Below, one piece after another: positions 60,224 to 64,000 of a DNA stretch of 64,000 nucleotides. The stretch comes from Streptomyces plumbidurans (GTDB taxonomy: Bacteria > Actinomycetota > Actinomycetes > Streptomycetales > Streptomycetaceae). The stretch spans positions 186,001-250,000 of the forward strand of contig NZ_JAFJSY010000009.1 in assembly GCF_019857225.1 (NCBI RefSeq), written 5' to 3'. Below the pieces are notes generated by a model. That model was not told where the DNA came from, searched no databases, and saw only the letters and a program-made list of their open reading frames with translations. The position numbers and the translations under genes were made by a program. Position 1 is the first letter of the stretch. The number at the start of each line of letters is the position of its first letter.

Positions 60224-61176
60224 GCACCACCACCCTCACCGCCCCCGCCCCGTCCCGCCGTACGGCCACCCGCCCCCACGGCCTGGTCTGGTCGGTGCTG
60301 CGCCTGCACCGGACCGCCCTGTGGGTCTGGCTCGCCTTCGTCGTCGCCACCGCCGGCTTCCTGCTGTGGCTGACCGGTCCCGCCGCCCACGACGCCCAGC
60401 ACCAGCTGGAGACGTACGGCTACGCCGGGGTCCTCGAGGCGGCCTCGTCCTCGGCGACGCTCTTCTCCTTCACCTCGGGCGCCTACAACGACCTCTTCTA
60501 CGACCCCGACAACCTGATCACGCTCGGCGGCTTCGCCGTGGCGCTGTTCGCGGCCGGGCCGCTCATCGGCCGCGAACTGGAGAACGGCACCGCACAGCTC
60601 GCCTGGACGCAGTCCGTCTCCCCCGCCCGCTGGCTCGCCGCCAAACTCGCCGTACCCGCCTGCTTCCTGGTCCTCGGCAACGGCCTGCTGGCCGCGCTCT
60701 ACCACCACCTGTGGAGCGCCCACAGCAATCTGCTGGTGGCCGGCATCACCCCCCGCGCCCTGTACTTCTCCCTCGGCCCGGCCACGGTCGCCGCACCCCT
60801 GCTGGGCCTGGCCCTGGGCGCGCTCATCGGCCTCACGGTGCGCCGCACGCTGCCCGCGCTCGCCCTCAGCGGGTTCGTGTACTTCCTCGTCTACGCGTTC
60901 CGCGGCAACCACTGGCCCTTCCAGGGCCGCTACACACAGCCGGTCCCGACCTCCAACAGCTGGGCGATCGACACCACCGGCGCCAAGGTCCCGGACCCGG
61001 ACTGCTACCTCGACCGCGGCTGCCTGGCCAGTCACCACATCGCCCGCTTCGCCCGCGAGTACCTCCCCTCCCCCGACTACTGGCCCCGCCAGCTCCTGGA
61101 AACCGGCGTCCTACTGACCCTGACCGCACTCACCATCACCGCCGCCTTCACGGTGGTACGCCACCGCGCCGCCTGA
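60220..61176 (+). CDS. ABC-2 type permease of the YtrA operon
   Basis: This 318-residue membrane protein has about six helices with cytoplasmic and outer loops; the ends [14 protein letters not shown] and [18 protein letters not shown] are typical. A polar outer segment with [13 protein letters not shown] holds two Cys that may pair outside. It partners the ATPase upstream and probably exports a small amphiphile; such pumps often give resistance to cell-wall-active compounds. Confidence 0.9.
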   Translation: MSTTTLTAPAPSRRTATRPHGLVWSVLRLHRTALWVWLAFVVATAGFLLWLTGPAAHDAQHQLETYGYAGVLEAASSSATLFSFTSGAYNDLFYDPDNLITLGGFAVALFAAGPLIGRELENGTAQLAWTQSVSPARWLAAKLAVPACFLVLGNGLLAALYHHLWSAHSNLLVAGITPRALYFSLGPATVAAPLLGLALGALIGLTVRRTLPALALSGFVYFLVYAFRGNHWPFQGRYTQPVPTSNSWAIDTTGAKVPDPDCYLDRGCLASHHIARFAREYLPSPDYWPRQLLETGVLLTLTALTITAAFTVVRHRAA

Positions 61177-62315
61177 CCCACCCGGTTCCGCCCCCGTCCC
61201 TCCCCGGCCTTCCGCGCAGGGGAGGGACGCCCGTACTCCCGAAGCCGCCCCGCCCCGACCCGCACGTCCTCGCCCCACGCCACGCGACTCGACGGCGCCC
61301 CGCCCACCACCGGGACCCTCCGCCCACTCCCGCCCCCGCGACATCCGCCACCACCACCCCCGGTGCGCCGCCACACCCCGTGCCACACCCAATCCCCGCA
61401 CCCCCCTCCCCGACCCTTCCGCGCGGGAGAGGGACGCCCGCACTCCCGAAGCCACCCCGTCCCGACCCGCACGTCCTCGCCCCACGCCACGCGACTCGAC
61501 GGCGCCCCGCCCACCACCGGGACCCTCCGCCCACTCCCGCCCCCGCGACATCCGCCACCACCACCCCCGGTGCGCCGCCACACCCCGTGCCACACCCAAT
61601 CCCCGCACCCCCCTCCCCGACCCTTCCGCGCGGGAGAGGGACGCCCGCACTCCCGAAGCCACCCCGTCCCGACCCGCACGTCCTCGCCCCACGCCGCGCG
61701 ATTCGACGACGCCCCGCCCACCACCGGGACCCTCCGCCCACTCCCGCTCCCGCAACATCCGCCGCCCCCACCCCCGCTACGCCCCCACACCCCGCGACAC
61801 ATCCAAACCCCCGCACCCCCTCCCCAACCCTTCCGCGCAGGGCAAAGACGCCCGCACTCCCGAAGCCACCCCGTCCCGACCCGCACGTCCTCGCCCCACG
61901 CCGCGCGATTCGACGACGCCCCGCCCACCACCGGGACCCTCCGCCCACTCCCGCTCCCGCAACATCCGCCGCCCCCACCCCCGCTACGCCCCCACACCCC
62001 GCGACACATCCAAACCCCCGCACCCCCCTCCCCAACCCTTCCGCGCAGGGCAAAGACGCCCGCACCCCCCAAAGCCGCGCACGCGAACCCCCCGGGAGCC
62101 GCCCCCAGATATCCCGCACGCCATGTCGCCGTAACCAACGGTTCAGACGGACTTGCGACGCTCGGCCAATGACGCCCTCCGTGCCGAAGCCTTTGCCGCC
62201 CCCCGAGGGGACCGCGGGGAACGGGGACGCCCTCAGCGCCGCTCGCCCCGTGAATGCGCTGCCTTCCGGGGTTTCCGACGCGCCCGTATCGCCGTCGGCG
62301 CGGAAGAATGGGTTC
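61177..62315. other. Intergenic region between the ABC permease and ppk
   Basis: This 1.1-kb gap holds the 207-bp repeat array and, in the last 235 bases, the ppk promoter region. No supported gene is seen; minus-strand open frames of 389 and 916 codons are repeat-driven and Gly/Arg-biased, and one runs antisense through ppk. A weak GTTCAGACGGA near 62141 recalls half a PHO box but is not convincing. Confidence 0.6.
61198..62080. repeat. Tandem array of a 207-bp repeat, four copies plus a partial fifth
   Basis: The same block recurs with starts near 61208, 61415, 61622, 61829 and a partial at about 62036. Copies 1-2 share one variant of the inner sequence and copies 3-4 another, suggesting array growth by unequal exchange. 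The unit is very CT-rich on the plus strand, with anchors GCACGTCCTCGCCCCACGCC and CCTTCCGCGCAGGG. The 207-bp length is a multiple of three, so long antisense reading frames run through it, but these also run through ppk and are not genes. Confidence 0.85.
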
Positions 62316-64000
62316 ATGAGTCAGCAAGTAGCCCAGGCACAGGCACACCCGTCTCCCGCCACCGCCCTCGGTGGCGGTCCCGTGGGCCGCGGCAGTGACG
62401 CGAACGCGCAGCCCTCCGTCGGCTCCATCGCCGCGCACCGCCCGCACACGGTGGCCGCCGCGGTGTCCGACCTGGAACCCGACCTCGACGCGGACCTCGA
62501 CGCGTACGAGGAGTCGCCGTACGACGGGCCCCAGCTGCCGCAGGGCCGTTTCCTGGACCGGGAGCGCAGCTGGCTCGCGTTCAACGAGCGGGTCCTGGAG
62601 CTCGCCGAGGACCCGAACACGCCCCTGCTGGAACGGGCCAACTTCCTCGCGATCTTCGCCAGCAACCTGGACGAGTTCTTCATGGTCCGGGTGGCAGGAC
62701 TCAAGCGCCGCATAGCCACCGGCGTGGCCACCCGCTCCGCGTCCGGCCTGCAGCCGCGCGAGGTGCTGGAGATGATCTGGGCCCGCTCGCGCGAGATCAT
62801 GGCGCGGCACGCCGCCTGCTACCACGAGGACGTCGCCCCCGCCCTCGCGGAGGAGGGCATCCACCTGGTCCGCTGGGGCGAGCTGACGGAGAAGGAACAG
62901 GCCAGCCTGTTCACCCTCTTCCGGCACCGCATCTTCCCGGTGCTGACCCCGCTGGCCGTCGACCCCGCGCACCCCTTCCCGTACATCTCGGGTCTCTCGC
63001 TCAACCTCGCGGTCGTCGTACGCAACCCCGTCACCGGCCACCGCCACTTCGCGCGGGTGAAGGTGCCGCCGCTGCTGTCGCGCTTCCTGGAGAGCTCCCC
63101 GGGCCGCTACGTCCCCGTCGAGGACGTCATCGCCGCCCACCTGGAGGAGCTGTTCCCGGGCATGGAGGTCCTGGAGCACCACGCCTTCCGGCTCACCCGC
63201 AACGAGGACCTGGAGGTCGAGGAGGACGACGCCGAGAACCTGCTGCAGGCCCTGGAGAAGGAGCTGATGCGGCGCCGCTTCGGGCCGCCGGTGCGCCTGG
63301 AGGTCGAGGAGTCCATCGACCGCGAGGTGCTGGACCTGCTGGTGCGCGAGCTGAAGGTCAGCGAGGCCGAGGTCTACCCGCTGCCCGGCCCCCTGGACCT
63401 CACCGGCCTCTTCCGAATCGCCTCCCTGGACCGCCCGGAACTCAAGTACAAGAAGTTCATCGCCGGCGTCCACCGCGACCTGGCCGAGGTCGAGTCGGCG
63501 TCCGCGCCCGACATCTTCGCCGCGCTGCGCAGCCGGGACGTCCTGCTGCACCACCCCTACGACTCCTTCTCCACCTCCGTGCAGGCGTTCCTGGAGCAGG
63601 CGGCCAACGACCCGGACGTCCTCGCCATCAAGCAGACCCTGTACCGCACTTCGGGCGACTCCCCGATAGTCGACGCGCTCATCGACGCCGCCGAGGCCGG
63701 CAAGCAGGTCCTCGTGCTGGTCGAGATCAAGGCCCGCTTCGACGAGCACGCCAACATCAAGTGGGCGCGCAAGCTGGAGGAGGCCGGCTGCCACGTCGTC
63801 TACGGCCTGGTCGGCCTCAAGACGCACTGCAAGCTGTCCCTGGTGGTGCGTCAGGAGGGCGACACACTACGGCGCTACAGCCACGTCGGCACCGGCAACT
63901 ACCACCCGAAGACGGCCCGCCTCTACGAGGACCTGGGCCTGCTGACGGCGGACCCGCAGGTCGGCGCCGACCTCTCCGACCTCTTCAACCGGCTGTCCGG
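62316..64000 (+). CDS. ppk: Polyphosphate kinase, cut by the window end
   Basis: This membrane-associated enzyme makes polyphosphate from ATP and works in reverse; in Streptomyces it is under PhoP control and affects antibiotic production. The visible 561 residues start with a disordered Ala/Gln-rich tail longer than in most family members, then [42 protein letters not shown] and [11 protein letters not shown] with the second phosphohistidine region [10 protein letters not shown]. The C-terminal part is beyond the window. The ATG at 62316 follows a weak GAAG site. Confidence 0.95.
   Translation, partial: MSQQVAQAQAHPSPATALGGGPVGRGSDANAQPSVGSIAAHRPHTVAAAVSDLEPDLDADLDAYEESPYDGPQLPQGRFLDRERSWLAFNERVLELAEDPNTPLLERANFLAIFASNLDEFFMVRVAGLKRRIATGVATRSASGLQPREVLEMIWARSREIMARHAACYHEDVAPALAEEGIHLVRWGELTEKEQASLFTLFRHRIFPVLTPLAVDPAHPFPYISGLSLNLAVVVRNPVTGHRHFARVKVPPLLSRFLESSPGRYVPVEDVIAAHLEELFPGMEVLEHHAFRLTRNEDLEVEEDDAENLLQALEKELMRRRFGPPVRLEVEESIDREVLDLLVRELKVSEAEVYPLPGPLDLTGLFRIASLDRPELKYKKFIAGVHRDLAEVESASAPDIFAALRSRDVLLHHPYDSFSTSVQAFLEQAANDPDVLAIKQTLYRTSGDSPIVDALIDAAEAGKQVLVLVEIKARFDEHANIKWARKLEEAGCHVVYGLVGLKTHCKLSLVVRQEGDTLRRYSHVGTGNYHPKTARLYEDLGLLTADPQVGADLSDLFNRLS

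Noticed and set aside
61198..62080. Possible CRISPR array
   Set aside because: Repeat units are 207 bp, contiguous and without spacers; no cas genes are present.
62136..62160. PHO box for ppk
   Set aside because: Only one weak GTTCA-type half repeat was found, with poor matches in the next 11-bp units. Known PhoP control of ppk does not prove this site.
61148..62317. 389-codon minus-strand frame in the 207-bp repeats
   Set aside because: It repeats a 69-residue Gly/Arg-rich unit because the DNA repeat is a multiple of three. No ribosome site, no domain and no homologous pattern known to me.
61077..63827. 916-codon minus-strand open frame across the repeats and antisense to ppk
   Set aside because: It runs opposite to a clear ppk gene and through CT-rich repeats whose 207-bp unit keeps the frame open. 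Composition is Gly/Arg/Val-biased with no domain.

Overview
The window is chromosomal DNA from a Streptomyces-type actinomycete. It is very GC-rich and has many GTG starts and chains of 4-bp (ATGA/GTGA) gene overlaps. Marker genes fit that genus: mycothiol synthase, GlnR, the WhiG anti-sigma factor RsiG, the nickel regulator Nur, a HelD-type RNA polymerase ATPase and polyphosphate kinase. From about 29 kb to the right end the gene order (rsiG, dtd, ygfZ-like, nur, DUF1416/sulfurtransferase, glnR, LacI regulator, proteases, two-component pair, mshD, ppk) follows, as I recall it, the conserved core of Streptomyces chromosomes. No rRNA, tRNA, CRISPR array, insertion sequence or obvious phage gene was seen.

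Left part (1-20.4 kb). It carries an NlpC/P60 wall hydrolase, a receiver-SpoIIE phosphatase and a DUF2516 membrane protein. Next is an XRE regulator with an HBHA-like coiled-coil protein, behind a perfect inverted-repeat operator. A translationally coupled unknown pair, an FAD monooxygenase and a DrrAB-type ABC exporter follow. A DUF4097 protein with a ribbon-helix-helix regulator sits beside a large periodic operator array (10.76-10.97 kb), which is shared with a divergent membrane-anchored CHAT-caspase-like protein and its small membrane partner. An ECF41 sigma factor with its carboxymuconolactone-decarboxylase partner, a HAD protein, an RraA-like protein, a deazaflavin-reductase/hemerythrin fusion, HelD and a TetR regulator complete this part.

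Accessory island (20.4-28.6 kb). This is the most unusual region. It holds three copies of one design: a GntR-type regulator with the same unusual C-terminal sensor domain, divergent from a roughly 60-residue membrane protein with a shared GxKAKN/GxKARN motif. The sensor domain appears a fourth time, fused to membrane helices instead of a DNA-binding domain. A tandem double-kinase protein and a HAD phosphatase lie in the regulator operons. Two regulators have near-identical leaderless promoters and matching AGTTGG-N3-CCAACT operators. I read it as a multi-copy sensing system built around a phosphorylated small molecule, of unknown output.

Core part (28.6-62.1 kb). This runs from an Eis-like acetyltransferase, RsiG, Dtd, YgfZ, Nur and a nitrobindin-like protein through three paralogous membrane-anchored proteins. 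A sulfur operon follows, with a leaderless Cys-containing leader peptide too short for routine gene calling. Then come MoaD-like, hydrolase, GlnR and LacI genes; two secreted or membrane serine proteases beside an MprAB-like two-component pair; two membrane-spanning XRE regulators next to a secreted peptidoglycan-binding protein; LmeA-like lipid-binding proteins; mshD; a five-gene sigma/anti-sigma/ABC operon; and a YtrA-type GntR-ABC operon with a long palindrome over its start. 

Right end (61.2-64 kb). A tandem array of a 207-bp repeat (four copies plus a partial fifth) fills the gap before ppk, which runs off the window.
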